64,000 nt of DNA from Haemonchus contortus (GCA_000469685.2 LS997563.1:27392897-27456896); one strand, 5' to 3'; shown: positions 1-13,297, counted from the first letter of the stretch. The notes: a model not told the origin generated them from the letters alone. Made by a program: numbers and translations.

Positions 1-37
1 GGTGCACAGATAATGTGTCAACCATTATCTGTGCACC
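1..37. repeat. Perfect inverted repeat at the window edge
   Basis: Two 15-base arms, GGTGCACAGATAATG and its exact complement, flank a 7-base loop. It sits on the first base of the window, so it may be the end of a larger palindromic element that starts outside. No coding potential. Confidence 0.8.
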
Positions 38-87
38 CACTAGCCTATTCCAGAAGTCCGTAGTGGAAGCTATCAAATCCGTGAGAA

Positions 88-405
88 TGGCTGCTTTCAT
101 AGTCCGCCGTCTGGCCGGCTGGCCGGCGTGCGCGAGGCAGTGCTAGGGGGGAGGAGGGCGGCAGACAGTCGGTCAGCCCCTCGAAGGGCTACAAACAAGG
201 AGAGACAAGATCAAAAACCATTTGTACGAGCCCCTGGTTGTTTGGTTTTTGATCTTATTCTTCTTTGTTTTCAACCCCTCGACCGACCGTCTGCCGCTCT
301 CCTTCCCTCCGAAAAGAGCGATTGGCTGCTTCCATAGTCCGCCGGCCGGCACGCCGGCACGCCGGCCGGCGGCGGACTATGAAAGCAGCCAATCGCTCTT
401 TTCGG
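88..405. repeat. GC-rich foldback (palindromic) element
   Basis: The unit GGCTGCTTTCATAGTCCGCC lies near 91 and recurs as a slightly altered direct copy near 324 and as an inverted copy near 371-390. The right end alone (309-405) is an almost perfect hairpin whose arms run from CCGAAAAGAGCG to its complement, with a GCCGGC-rich tip. An internal hairpin pairs 207-220 with 243-256 (AAGATCAAAAACCA and complement), and the CGGCAGAC stretch near 160 is mirrored near 288. The whole therefore reads as a decayed palindromic element, probably a non-autonomous DNA transposon. I could not define a target duplication. Confidence 0.65.
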
Positions 406-2705
406 AATTATATCTAATCGAGAGGCTGAGGAACTGTAGTGTTATCCCGCATACGCAATTCTGCCCTCTTTAAATAAGTGGCAGAATCATTGAAACGTCC
501 ATATCTTATCAAAAAACTGTCAATTCTACGGAGAAGGTGTCCCTTCGTCTAACTCCACATGAAGGAAAAGTATATGATGTGGATGCAATGGGACGGACTT
601 GTAGGATTTCGAGCTGATCGATAGATATCCAAATTGGTTCTGGTCGAAACAGTCATTTGCGAGGGTCAATCAGCTTTTACCTTTGTTGTTTACAATCAGA
701 GGCACAGTTCACGATAATTTTGGGATGCTCGTTTTTTCAGTTGAAAAGCAGAAGTAGGGGTGGAGAATGACGCATCGTTGGCGAGGAGAGATTTTTCCTT
801 TTCGCAGGGTTCCCGTAAAATAAGGATCCCGAAAGCATTAAAAATAGAGTAATGTACGCGATTACCATGATGAAAATGGTGCTGGTGGGGTACTTGGACG
901 AGATTTAAGTTGCTGTAATTGCCAAAGAGGCGACTACAGAAAGCCAAAAATGTCGAAAATTAACTTCTGCTTTTGCTACGGATAGAAAATAGTCCGAATT
1001 TCCAATGTGTTCCATTGCTAATAGTGTACCTTTACAATGCCGTGAAAACTCGTCCATATTCGGGTGTGGACGTCGACAAGGCCGCCCTATGAGCCCTTAT
1101 TGCGCCCTGTCGAGGCCGTTTTCGGTCCTTCATACAGCATACACGAAGACAACGGGTTTGCCCTAGTTGGAGTTTTCAAAAGCCACTTTTATCGTGAACT
1201 GCGCCATAGAAAAATTGGAATCTATGATAGATTTACCTCAGAGAGCCGGAGAATTAAAACAGAAATCTACTTTGAAGACGGTGTATTAAGAACTGTATTA
1301 GGTGCTAACAGTAGGAGGTGTTGCGAATGTAGCCTAGCTTGTCTCGAAGTTATTATCAGTTTGCCTCCCATGACAAGCCTAAGATGTACTATAATAACGT
1401 GATTACATTTGAAGAAGGCTGGCGCCAGTTAATCACATAGTGCAGAGGCGCTTCTGTTTTTGTTCAAGGGAATCGGTCATAACCCTAATTCTTCATGGTT
1501 TACAACTAAAGAAGGAGATTAACCATCAAAAAGTGGTCATGGACAGGGTTTCCATCACAGGACAACGAGAACCACTGCCACTTCTGTTTCCGTTCCCAAC
1601 TAGATGTCAAACATAAACTCAAAGCTAGATGTCTATATTCACTAGGGGCTAAAAAGTATAAGTCAATCTGCAGGAGATTAGATTTATATAAAGAATGTAT
1701 GGCTCAGTCCGAGTCTTCAAATGTTGGTGGCTGTTTTCATTTCGATCATCTCGAACAGTAGAAATGTCACAACTGTTTCGACCGCTCAATGCAAAAAGCA
1801 ATCTGCAGCTCCGGAAGGGGCATATACGATGAGCTAGTAGTGCTGCTATTACGACAGGAATACGATCTTTTTGTTATCCCGGACGACTGCCCTTCAGACG
1901 GCAGTCTACAGGGCGATAAGGGTCGTTAAAACCCCGTTTTCATAGATCGTTTCGCAACAAAAAGGCGGAGGTGCGAGGAATTTGACTTCTATGACGTGCC
2001 CTACTTCATAGAATAAAGTGCTTTATCTTTCTCCAATTTCTAGAAAAGTCTCTTACTTTCAGCAGTGTGTTGGAAGCTGCTGGTTTGGCACTTCTGTGGA
2101 GTAAAAGTTGGATGGAAGTCCTCGAGTGATAAACTCCCCTTACAGATAAAACCCTGGAAAAACTGCATGCGCTCTGCGATGCGCTCTCAGAATGGCTTTA
2201 TCCTCGTTGAAAAGCTTGTGCGAAAGTGAAAAGCGTATATTCTGAGCAACTGACCCGTAGAGTATCCACTATTACAATAGTTATATGCATGCATTTTATT
2301 AATTGACCATTTTTATAGATCGTAGAATGTCAGTAGAGGCTGAGTTTAGATTTTTATTTTCTCACCATTACTTCGGTCTGAGAAATCGCTATAACTTACG
2401 AAAGATCACAAAATTGGTAACTGCAAAAATAGTACCGCCATCACCGTCAGGCCCATGTCGGTAGACTGGATAATAAGGGAACTGATCGCAGTAGCAATGG
2501 TATAGATGGTAAAAGTAATCAGTGAGAGACTAGAACGTTACCTCGAAAAGGTGCGCAGAACCTTCGTCCGTTTTTGACCAGATGCGAAGGAACGACCTCG
2601 GCAAAAGAAGCCCCTTCAAACTGGTTCGAAATGAACGTTAAATGATAGCCAATTGGTAAGTCTCGTGCGGCTGACGGACTGATGAAGCGAGGGAACGTTC
2701 GAGCC
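406..2705. other. No recognisable gene
   Basis: Only short open frames occur here, among them a 112-codon one at 1064-1402 (+) and an 83-codon one at 696-947 (-). Neither shows a family motif, flanking splice signals or compositional bias that would support a gene. I see no repeat structure. Confidence 0.5.
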
Positions 2706-3399
2706 TTAGATTCCGTAGATCCCCGGACAATGAGATAATTAGGGCTTCTAGAGGTCATAGCTCGGAAAGAGGGTGACGAAAATGGACGCTCGAGGCATCG
2801 TTTGAGTGTAAAAAGCTCTTTCAGACACATATTAGCAGTCACACCTGAATGCCCCATGATTTCAAGCTGTCGCAACTCCTCCTCCACAACAACGTCCTAT
2901 TTATTTTTTATCTGGCCAAGAACCCACGGGAATTGATAGATGTACAGAGAGGACGTCCCTGCTAAAAGCACAATTTACGAGTGGCACTCGAAGTTCGTGT
3001 CGGACGACTATTCCATTGATGATGATGACTTCCGGGACGCCCAATGGAGTTGTATTTGGACGTGATGCGGAGTCAGGTGGAAGCCGATCCGTATCAAACT
3101 GCTCATGAACTAGCAGTCACTCGTGGCATTAGTCAGTGCACGGTTGCTCGTAGATTGAAGTCAATCGGCAAGGTGCGAAAGCTCGGTCGATGGGTGGTGC
3201 CTCATGCTTCTAAGCACTATGACATGGACCGCAGCGCTCTCTCTCCTCACGCTCAAGCGTACCCACCCGTGGCTCGAGCACCTAGTCGCCGGGATGGGAA
3301 GTAGATTCTATACTCTAACGTTCACCGGCGTGCTCAATCGGTTGACAAAGAGGTTATGCTCTGCATCTGGTGGAGCGTTCACGGGGTCGAATATTGAAG
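2706..3399 (+). mobile_element. Mariner fragment (5' half), same family as 62696-63948
   Basis: From a weak terminal repeat at 2706-2730 the sequence follows the left half of the full element at 62696-63948, including the stretch that encodes the N-terminal DNA-binding domain. In the + frame at 3044-3304 the protein contains VMRSQVEADPYQTAHELAV and CTVARRLKSIGKVRKLGRW, a helix-turn-helix typical of mariner transposases (paired-like HTH). Homology stops near 3399, before the catalytic domain, so the right half and its terminal repeat are gone. A dead truncated copy. Confidence 0.75.
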
Positions 3400-6156
3400 G
3401 GTGTACAGTAATAAGGGTCGATGTGTGTTGAGTAGAGTGTTGACGATGCCATCAGGTATCTACCTGAAGGGAATGATCCTATCATAGCAGGTGATATGAA
3501 TGCCACGTTGGCAGTGAAGGATTTTAGTAAGAAATGGAACGGAAGCAGAGGAATAAAAGGAAGGGACAAGAAGAAGGGGGAGTACTTTCCCTGAGCACAA
3601 CTTACGACCTAACACTGAGCAATGCCTCATTTGCAAGAAGGAGCACTCGGAACCTACACCAGGCGAGGGAGTTAATCCAGAAGAGAACATATCTCCGTGA
3701 GAAATCCGACTGTAAGTAACTTCAAGGCATTGCAGGACAAGGAGCTGGTTTCATAGCGTGATCTCTCCTATATGTAGTAGCAGTAGGGATCATTTTCCGA
3801 TTTTCCGATTTGCAAAAGAAGCACTGGACCAATGTGACAGCTTTAGAAGATTCATTTGTGCACAACAATAGTAAGGAAGGCAGTCGAAGTAAATCCCAAA
3901 AGGTGAAACTGAACGCACCGCACAAGAAGCCGGTTGCCCGGAAGTGTAAATGTCTGTGACTACAGCCGTCTATCGGGCTATCAGAGTTGGAAAAACGAGA
4001 AAGGCAATGATGGTGAAATTAGCTCGGCAGGAACAGACGTCACAGTTGAATTACAATATGTATTGCAGTGACTATTCTTTCTACTGACACTGGGTGTTGT
4101 CAAGTAAAAACTAGCGAGTGGACCGCTTAGGATCACGCTCTACATTTACGACACCTCTTCGGTAGCTGATAATGAAGACGCTGCAGAAGTGGAGGGCAAA
4201 GAACATTTCTAGACTGCCATGAAAAGAAAATGGAGGGGTTCCTATGCGGGAGAACAGTTAAGCCCCGGGCGCCGGCGGAAATACGAACCGGATAATGGTG
4301 AGACCTGTGATGCTCTACAGAAGTAAACTGTCATCATGGACAAGAATCATGAGAGCTAACTTTTTCCAACTAAAATAAGGAGTTGAGAGGGAGTCTGCGA
4401 TCGGTCGTGATCGGACCGAGTCGGAAACAAGGATCTAAGGTCGCTCATGAAGCTGCATCTGTTTAGGTGAACCTGTCAGAGAAGCGCCTGAGGTGGACTG
4501 AACCTATTGAAGGCGCTGTACCCCATATTCAGCTGAAAAGGCGCACGGCTCAGGATGTCAAGGAATCACATGGTGAGAAATGCAGTGAATCCCGAATGTC
4601 GAGGGATTATCTAGAGCCCCAAAGAAGAGATAGCGGGATCCCGATCCCATCAAAAAGGGAAAAACCGAGGTCACGGCAGAAGTTTTCCTAGATATGTGAG
4701 AATGGCGACAACTGACAGAAGTATTAGACCTTATGACGTGCAGGAATAGAGTTAGGGAAAAACGGAGAAGTATGTTATCAGCAGGTCATCCCTCTAATAC
4801 TAAATCAGTGATGTTTAGTGATGTAGCTGTCATCACTAAAGCTGCTTATATTGTACTTCAAAGATGGGGCGGGCACTGAGCTACTTACTCTAAATTCCAT
4901 CGGGGAATCAAGTCTCTCCCCGTTTAGCAAGAATTTTAGCAGAACTCAACTATAATAATGCAAATGTTCTCTCACATCCAGAATTCATGAAGGGCCACTC
5001 TTGGGGCGTTCACCTAGTGTCTAACAATAAGTAGGAAATTCTGTGCCCAAAGACATAAGTTGCGTGGGTGATTCCGGAAAACTGGAAAGATTTCGAATCA
5101 TCGCTCGTTTGATGTTATTCATGAGCATCCAATAAGTTCGTTTCTTGGATCGCGGATTTGGAAATAAACCAATGTCTATCGCTAGGGAAATCAACACTCT
5201 CTTACTTCGGGTCGATTCAAGTCTCATTCTATCCTTTTTCGAGATCATTCAGTGCACTGACTCGGGGATTCATGGGTTTTCCATCACTAAGTTACACATA
5301 CATATTTCTACGCATCCAAAAGCATCCAGTATAAAGCTAATGGAGCCCATGAAAATGCAAGAACGACCGTTGTTGTATGGAGTTAGGCAGGTTCTCATCC
5401 CTATTGGAGAAAGCTAGCTCATTACAAATGTTGAATAGAAAGAAATTTTATTCGTAGTAGTCATTCGGAAGGTATGAACGGTGTCAGAGGTGATTTCCAC
5501 ATTCCGTTCAGAATTCTTGAGCGGGGGACATTAGACAGGAATTTTTACACCACAGATATGTGTCTAATGAGCACTCATTAATGCGTAATGAACGACAGAA
5601 ACAGAAGTATTTTGGACATAAAGGCGGTTTGAGATAAGGACAACCCTGATGGGTGTGGTTCTGGGTGAGTCATCCATTGTGAGGTATGGCCTAGCACGTG
5701 AACAGCACCGTTTACGAAGTCGTGGGAGACCGAAATCCCAATAGAACTCCGTTCCTCATCTGTGAATGACCAAATGGCAATGGCACTCATCGGTGGGTAC
5801 CACTGTGACTGGCGCATGGGACAATAATACCCAATGTTGTCGGTAGCTGCAAAGCACAAATTGACTCTCAAGGGCCTCGAATGTTTTACGAATTGCCACT
5901 GCGTACCGTATTTCTAAATTTCTATCCTGCCTGGACTCCAAACCCGAACATCTAGTCTGATCCTCAATTGTATATAAACGATCAAACAAGACCTTGATCC
6001 TTCTATTATTCGGGAAGTATTCCTAAGCCAGTGAAAGGACTTGCTCCTGGTAGAATAGTACCCATCGATGGGAGGCCGTCGCGCACAAAAGAAAAGAGCG
6101 TGGTCCTATGAGCGTACCACTTTTTTGTCTGATGGTAAGGGTTAATCGAAGTTTTT
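3400..6156. other. No gene supported; possible LINE endonuclease trace
   Basis: The + frame at 3478-3510 reads PIIAGDMNATL, which resembles the catalytic GDFN block of apurinic-like endonucleases of non-LTR retrotransposons. The flanking frame does not continue convincingly, so this may be chance. Other open frames in this stretch (for example 4467-4691 + and 5578-5871 -) show no motif I recognise. Confidence 0.3.
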
Positions 6157-6214
6157 CAAGCTCCTACAGGCCTGCGTAAACCAATTCAGGTTTACGCAGG
6201 CCTGTAGGAGCTTG
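6157..6214. repeat. Perfect 26-bp hairpin
   Basis: CAAGCTCCTACAGGCCTGCG and six more bases are exactly complementary to 6189-6214, with a 6-base loop (AATTCA). A perfect stem of this length with a tiny loop could be a recent small palindromic insertion or could fold as a small-RNA precursor. Perfect pairing argues for inverted duplication rather than a conserved miRNA, which usually has bulges. No gene nearby explains it. Confidence 0.8.
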
Positions 6215-6847
6215 TCATTTGCGGTGAAACACCTTGCTCAAACAATGGCCGGTGGGTGCAGCAATCGGAATGACCCACCCAGATTTGTTAGCTCTGTTAC
6301 CTCAATCATGATCCCTGCTACCCGATTAATCGAAACGCACCGGACAAACTTTCAACCGCAAGCATCCCAGAGCACACGAGGATTCAGACATTTGCTAATA
6401 AGCCTTGCCATGGGAAACGGTGCTGCGAAACTCTACTTACCCTTTGGAAATCACTACATTCCGAAAGAACAACTTTTCGGATACCTCCGCTATTCCGCTA
6501 GGTGTTTGGATTCGTGACTCATTCGCGAGTAATTGCTTGACGGAATTCAACAAAGTTCATTGTAAGCAGAAACGGTTCGCTTTCATAATCCCTACGAATC
6601 AGTAAGTCCTAGTGCTTCCCAACAGTCGGTGTGGGAAACTAGAAAGAACGCTTAAGTTGCTCAAATGATGAGGAATTATTCATCATATATAGCCATGATG
6701 GCATCGCGTTTTAATGAGTTTCCTTCGTAACAAAGTTTGGAAACGAAGTGAGAGAGCGTTACCAGTAAATTTCTCTCTTCGTGAAATTATTCCTGCAGAT
6801 GTGCCCATTCTTCGAATGTGTGAAGGATAAAGGTAGAGTCTTGGAGT

Positions 6848-6936
6848 GTTAATGAATCCCGTCTGAGGGGTGCACCCATGCATTCGACTTTCATTCCAAA
6901 TCTCAGTCTCGTGTTGAATACGTATGTGGCCTAGCG
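6848..6936 (-). repeat. tRNA-derived SINE, tail fragment
   Basis: Matches the 3' part of the SINE family seen whole at 36642-36915 (the CCCGTCTGAGGG motif, the TTCGACTTTCATTC block and the GTATGTGGCC block), inverted. The tRNA-like head is missing. Confidence 0.7.
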
Positions 6937-7039
6937 CCTTCTGGCGTTCCCCCACCTCTCCCCCCTCCAGCGTCACTTGATCAGTTCCAGACTTGTCGGG
7001 TACAAGAACAAGCACTGCCTAGTAATTTGGGTGGGTACT

Positions 7040-7138
7040 GCAACTCAATGGATAGGTGATATGCGCATTCGAAACGCCGTTACGATTTTGAATAGAAGTC
7101 AGAGGCGTAGGGCATCCTGAAATGAGCATTGATCAATT
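7040..7138 (+). repeat. tRNA-derived SINE, tail fragment
   Basis: Carries the TGCGCATTC, ACGCCGTTACGATTTTGAAT and GGCATCCTGAAATGAGCATTGATCAA segments in diverged form, the same 3' part as at 36840-36915. It faces the fragment at 6848-6936 in the opposite orientation, so two tails lie head to head within 300 bases. Confidence 0.6.
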
Positions 7139-7193
7139 CATCTTTGATGTAAGAATTTTTCCTGATCTTTTTCGGTCTTCTTAACAATATCAG

Positions 7194-7379
7194 TCCAGGT
7201 CTGTCGTTAAGCTGACTGATCACGAGGTTTTTGAAGCGGTAGACTATGAAAAATGGCATGAGGCCTTTTTCGAGTTTCTCCTACTGAAACTCCCAGGCAA
7301 AGACGAAAATATGAAGGACAGACAGCTGGGAATACTGGCCATGCCTCTGAATGAAATTCAGAAATGTAGAGCTATTTGA
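7194..7379 (+). CDS. Possible terminal exon, unknown product
   Basis: A 61-codon open frame follows a good acceptor (TTAACAATATCAG) in phase 0 and ends at TGA. It has no ATG start. The peptide has a protein-like composition (KLTDHEVFEAVDYEKWHEAF, then LPGKDENMKDRQLGILAMP) rather than the basic, Ser/Leu-rich look of chance frames here. I recognise no family. No partner exon was found upstream, and it could be a relic of a retrotransposon or a chance frame. Confidence 0.25.
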   Translation, partial: SRSVVKLTDHEVFEAVDYEKWHEAFFEFLLLKLPGKDENMKDRQLGILAMPLNEIQKCRAI

Positions 7380-9654
7380 ATGTCTTTGGTCTTGGCAGTG
7401 ATTTGTAGAAGTCGGAAGCTGAGATTTTTTATTCCCAAACTACCAATCCACCAAATTTGTCTATCCCAAACTGATGGATTGGTCTATCTGAGCTAAGTTC
7501 GATCAAAAAATGGATTACGAACGATTCGTTTGAACGAGGCACTTTATCATCGCTCTTTCTCCACTCATCTCTGCGAAATGGGATTACGAAAGAGTTAAGA
7601 AGGCTGGAGGTGAAAAGCGGATCAAGAGAGATTAAAAAGAATACTGTCATTTCTGCTATGGAAAAGAACGTTTAGACTTTAGAGGAAACACGACTGCAAA
7701 CTGTGATAATAGTCGGTCGGTGTGAAGCATTGGGCAAGCGTCTGTCCTTATCAGTACGCTTAGTTCCCGGGCGATGCGTAAACATCTTGGCACCGACACT
7801 CGGCATTCGAGTTATCGAGCATTCTGGCTATTTGGAATTCTTAAACACAGAGTGCAACACGGTAGTAAAGGCTGACATCAATGAAAAAAGCCATTTGCAA
7901 CACTTTCGAAGACCCAGAACGGTCTAGAAAGTCGGCTTCTTTGTCGCCGCTATCAGTCATCTTCACCTCTATTGGACCCTCGAGAGAATACGAACACAAG
8001 GCTTGTCGTCCCCATTCTCTAAGTCATCTTCCCTAGTCTGACTCTCCAGACAATTTTTGCAGCTTTCTAAAGCTTCATCGTTGGCGATGGACAGGCGAAC
8101 GTACGTCATTCAGAGCTGATACATCGACATGACATACATTGATCGCACTGCGTGAGTTCTACGTCTGAAACCGTCAAAATTGATGTGCTTATGAAGGAAG
8201 ATGATATCGTAGAGGTTTTTGAACGTTAGTTTGGCACCGTCTGTCTTTCGATAGTTTTGTACAACAGGTAAACCCATGAGGAGGAAATCGTCACATACAG
8301 GGCCCTGCGCTGCTCTACGAATCCATTGCCCATCCACACACAACTACGATCTACGCGGAGGTTTAAGCGTGGGGGGAGGGGTGTTTCTCGAAGAAACGTC
8401 ATTGTCAACGGCCGTACACTCCTTTGCAGAGTCGATTCCGTGAAATGCAGTCTTCAAACAATAATGATTGAGGGTACTTTGGGGTCAATAAGGAGCGAAA
8501 TGAGATGAATGCTATTGTAAAATTGAAAAGAACTCCCCAACAGGGCACGGTCTCGATGAACAATCAGTTCTCCAGAGGTTCCTGAAGCTTACATATGCAA
8601 GCTATGACTACAAAACCAGTTGTATCCGATCTCATTCCGGCATTGTCAGGTTTGAAGGGTCTTCTCAAGTGGACAAGTTTAGTAGGCAGTGGCAAATGGG
8701 AGGAGGACGTGTTTTACTCTCACATAGAACAAATATGTACATTAGGAGGGTAGTTATTGTCAGGCAACTAGTTTCGTACTTCCCAATTCATTAATGTGGT
8801 TAATGCTCATGCTACCTTTTACTGGTTACGAGAGGAAGTAGTACGAGAAAAATGTCATGGGGACCGAATAATTGACGATGTATTATGCCATGCAGCACAG
8901 CATGTATCTAGCCCTCCGGATCGGCTGATCAGTGCCGAGAGAAGGAGAGTGGAAACAAAGCACTGCTCTGGTCTTCGGTTAATCCTACCAAATAGTTGTT
9001 GGGACCAGATCCGCTTCTAAATACTACTGCAATATCAAAATCAAAACACGATGTGTGGTTCCCCGATGGCTAGAGGATAAGTCTATCCAGTCATTTGATA
9101 GTGGACTCGATAGGAAGGGTTGAGGCAGTGGCTTGGCAAACAACCAGAGGCAATTCTAAGGCTAAATTTGTAGTTCATCTAACGCAGCATTTCATTTTAA
9201 AAGGATGTCGACTGCAGTGCGTATTCAGAATGAATTTAATCGACGTCGAGAGGTTTTATTTTCTAATTCTTCTACAGTTTCCAATAGATTTCAATGTATT
9301 GCACATTCCGGGAAATGTTTGATCACTGCCGAATTCCATTGTATTCATCCCATTTTGGAAGACTAGCTTATGATGGCTTGGGGACGTTCTTGGGAACCCT
9401 TAAATAGTGATTTGCGATCTGTAGCCGCTGCGCTGTTTTCGTTTATGAGAGCATATAACTTCGAAGACATCTGACTTTTCCATGGAGATTTCTGATTTTT
9501 GGCTCATTGATTTTAGGCCTTTTGTAGTCAATTATCAGAATGTATTATACATACATATAATGAACCGCTTTATGAATCCAAGAACGATTATATCATCAAT
9601 CAATACATCATAAATATAATGTAATCAATTTAGACTATTTACACTGAGCAATTC
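7380..9654. other. No gene supported (downstream flank of the GPCR gene)
   Basis: Short open frames on both strands (for example 7703-7927 +, 8110-8343 -) show no family motif. The part from about 9540 to 9654 is AT-rich and would hold the 3' UTR of the minus-strand receptor gene; no clear AATAAA was seen. Confidence 0.4.
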
Positions 9655-9699
9655 CTATAAGTATTCCGATTTGCATTGTTTCATATTTGGTTTCATGAA
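9655..9699 (-). CDS. GPCR exon: short cytoplasmic tail and stop (tentative)
   Basis: Acceptor ACGTTTGCAG, phase 0, 14 codons (FMKPNMKQCKSEYL) and TAG. The tail follows TM7 as expected for a short C-terminus with basic residues. It is 652 bases from the TM7 exon; the exon is so short that a different last exon remains possible. Confidence 0.5.
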   Translation of the reverse strand, partial: FMKPNMKQCKSEYL

Positions 9700-12600
9700 C
9701 TGCAAACGTAATGTGTGTGTGATCACCCGTCGTAGTTCAGGATTGCAGAGCTGAAATCATAGAACACTAGTGAAAGTCGTCAAAGATCCGAAATATAATA
9801 TTATAAAATAGAATAAAAATAATTGGGACATCATTTGAAAGTTTAAAGTTAGACTAGTTTTTGAGTACTCGAAAATTATTTGGAATTGCAGCCATAAGAT
9901 CTCATTTTCCTCCTTACTCTACCTTTTACCATCTTTTTTGAAGATCACAATCTGAACTGAATTTCTCTCATTTTCCTACTTCTTTGTTCCTGTTTATAGA
10001 TTCTCGTAGATTTCTAGTAGAGAAGCAGCCCACCCTTTTCAGAGAAGTCTCGCTGTTACTGCATAGAAGCCTTTACTTCACTTTTTTCATTTTAGAACTT
10101 CATATGTAGACAATTGAATGAGTAATAGGGGCCTGAATCTCTTAATTAACTTTAATTTTTGAGTTTTATTCTTTTAGATTTCTTATCATTCTGTTATTGC
10201 GTATTTATAGCGAAATAATGTCGGGACAGAAAGATCCCATCTATATTTCGCCCGATTACTTTAAAAAATGTATACGAGGTTTGAGTACAAGTAATAGAAA
10301 TTACTAAAAAAAATGTATTCGAGGTTTGAGTATAAGTAATAGAAATCGTACCATGTAGATTGGCATACGCATGGCGCATGCTGCGACGACCAGTAAGGAA
10401 ACGAGGTCTGTTGAAAACATGTAGAATGCATAAAATCTGAAAAATTCATTATCAGGTGACCTTGAGTCATTCGTGATAGGACCCACGATAAAGGCTTCAG
10501 CAAACGTACTCGGTCTGCAATGATTTCATATCAATGAATTCCCAAGCTGTCACTATCACATTTGGTAGATTGGCAAGGAGGTACAGTAGGCAGACAAGCA
10601 ATAGGGTCCAGGTGGCTGATCGAACCTTGCTCTGAAATGGATAGATAAGCAAGTAAAAGGTACTAAGGGGGTCGCTAGGTCTTGTGTGGAATCATGTTTG
10701 TTTACATTTCATGGGTTTTGTTGTCGAACCGCACTCGGTTCCGTACAAATCATAATCCGTTTGGTTCAAGGGACAGGTGCCGGAAAATAGTCCCGAAGTG
10801 AAAAAACTGTTGGCATAAGAGTTTTCAGGGTATACCTATGTAGGTATGTGGTACCTATGAAATACTTCACACCTCGAACGTTTTTCACCACTTTCACCAC
10901 TAGTCAGTACAAAGACCCCTCCTATTTTCCTTTTTGCCATACGCATTCATAGCACATTCCCAATTAGGAGCTTATTGTATTTAATTTTTGAATGACATCA
11001 TCTGTTTGTACTTGCCCAGGCTGACTAAATCGCCCATTCCGCCCATGTTGATTTCTCGGTTTTACACTTGTCCGAGAAGATAAAAGCGTTGACCAATGCA
11101 ACAGTTACCTCGCAAGTCACGCCCAGTATGGCCCAAACTCTAGAAGCAGATATGGTCTCATTAGAAATCGAAAATTCTCATGCATTCGATTTCTACATAT
11201 TGAGAACGTAGAAGAACGGAATAGATCAACACCGGGGAATTTTTCCCCTTTTTATTCAAATGGATATAGTCATCATTTATCAAAGCTTTTTCGAGCTCTC
11301 TGTTCTTACCTAGGCGAATTTGCCCCCTCATTGCTATAAATGAAACTATGCGCCTTTCGCCTCCGTAATTTTTGAATAATCTTCTCTTGAAATATCATGA
11401 TCTAGAAGTTTCATTTTGTGAATAGTTGTCCCAAAAAATCTTCAGGTCTCTGTCGTACAATACTGCTACTAATTCATGGTCAACCGACGGTTTGCGACGG
11501 ATTAATCCGTCGCAAAGCGTCGCTTCCCCATAACTCCAGCTAAAGTGCTCGAATGAAGCTGAAAGTAAGACCATTGGGAAGCTTTTCTTGTAAAGAATCC
11601 AAATATATAATAATATTCTGGTTTTCTCGAATTTTTCGCTCTCCTTTTCGGGAAAAACGAAAATTGAGTCTCTCAGCACCTGGGGTGATACTTGCGGATA
11701 TGACGGCGTTGTAAACCCTCCACTTCAATTGGAAACTTTGTTTCCGATTCTTAAAAGGCCTGCATCGTGTTATAATTGAGGAGAGCATAGAATCCTGATC
11801 ATTTTGATACCCTTCATGACATAATTTAAATATTTTCAGCTAAAAGCAGCGGTGCAAAGCAAATTTCTAGATTTTTAGACATTTATTGTTTCTTTGAGCC
11901 AAGTATTTCGTATGACTACCGTATAATTGCTTGTGGGGAATCCTGTCATGTCAAGAAATTTCAATTTCTTCAATTTTGCAACATCATTTTCATTGAGATC
12001 GAAGAGTGCGTGTTTAGCACCTGAGGTGCTTCCCGCAGATATAACATAACCTTAAATTCCCCACTTCAATAGAAAACTTCATTCTGAGTTTTTTAAGGAC
12101 ATTTGGAATATGGACATATGAAATCATGGTTATTTTGATATAGTAATGATCGAATTCAGAAAAATTCAGCTCAAAACAGTGGTTTCAGGATCAACTTCTC
12201 AAGAATTTGTTAAATCATTTCATAAGTGCACTTCCTCGGAAACGAATTATTCTGCATTTACTCAAAGACTTCCATTATGTGATGAATCTGATATTCTGAT
12301 AATAGAAGGATGAATGGCCTCCTAACCGAGCGTTGAGCTAATTGACCCCTCACCATCGATCTCTATTGGCCCGTCGCCTTCGCTATTGCCGAGTCCACCC
12401 GTTGACACATACTGGTATACAGCTGGCAGAATGGAACGACCACGCTATGATGAATACTGTTTCACTGTGTATATGTTGTGTTCTGTTTTCACGGTGTATA
12501 TGTTGTTTAACATGTACTCCCCTCCCATTAGAGGGAAACTATGGGGCACTGACACTAAACACCGGTTAAATGAGCGCAGAGGAGCACACATTGCTTGACA

Positions 12601-13297
12601 GCACTGTTGTTTCAGCATTTGCAAGCGCTTTGTTCGACTAGGGATCCGAACCCATATGGAATCCAGGTCAGGTGCAAACATGAGGCAAATGCACTACCGC
12701 TGCGCCATTGCCCGACTCAACATGTGAACATTTCAATCAACAATTCAGCAGGGGTTTAGGCTAGCTGCGGTAACAGTAGGAGGAGGCTAATCGATTTCTT
12801 TCAAGTCAGGTCACGTTACGACATGTGATTCACTAATAGTCTTATTAAAAACTCACATCGTGCTCAAAACTTAAACAGAATTAAATTTAATTACAAGGTG
12901 GACCAATCAAATACTTTTAATTTTATAGACGATCCTGCAGTTTTAGGGTCATTTTCAAAGAGGAATGATTCTCTCATTCCTATCACTACAACGGTTACAA
13001 CGCTTCCATTTCTTTCAGCTTTGCTACGGAATGTATACGATCAGGGAACGTGTATCATGACTAATAAACTTTTCCATTCTAGCTTTTTGCTGACGATTGT
13101 TTTCACTCTAGATTTTACCTTACTTACAGTATAGTTTGCCTTGACAATGTCGAATATAACTACAGTACAAGACGTCTTTGAGTTGATTGCACCCACGTGG
13201 CTCAAGAAAACATGGCCTTGCAGACACAGTTGAGTCCTAAGGAGATTGATAGCGAGGGGTCAAGTCACCAGCTCCACTATTAACCATTAGTCAGGCG

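Noticed and set aside
1064..1402. 112-codon plus-strand gene
   Set aside because: No splice context, no recognised domain, and length compatible with chance.
8110..8408. Reverse-transcriptase fragment on the minus strand
   Set aside because: The expected catalytic block and flanking motifs could not be aligned in any frame.
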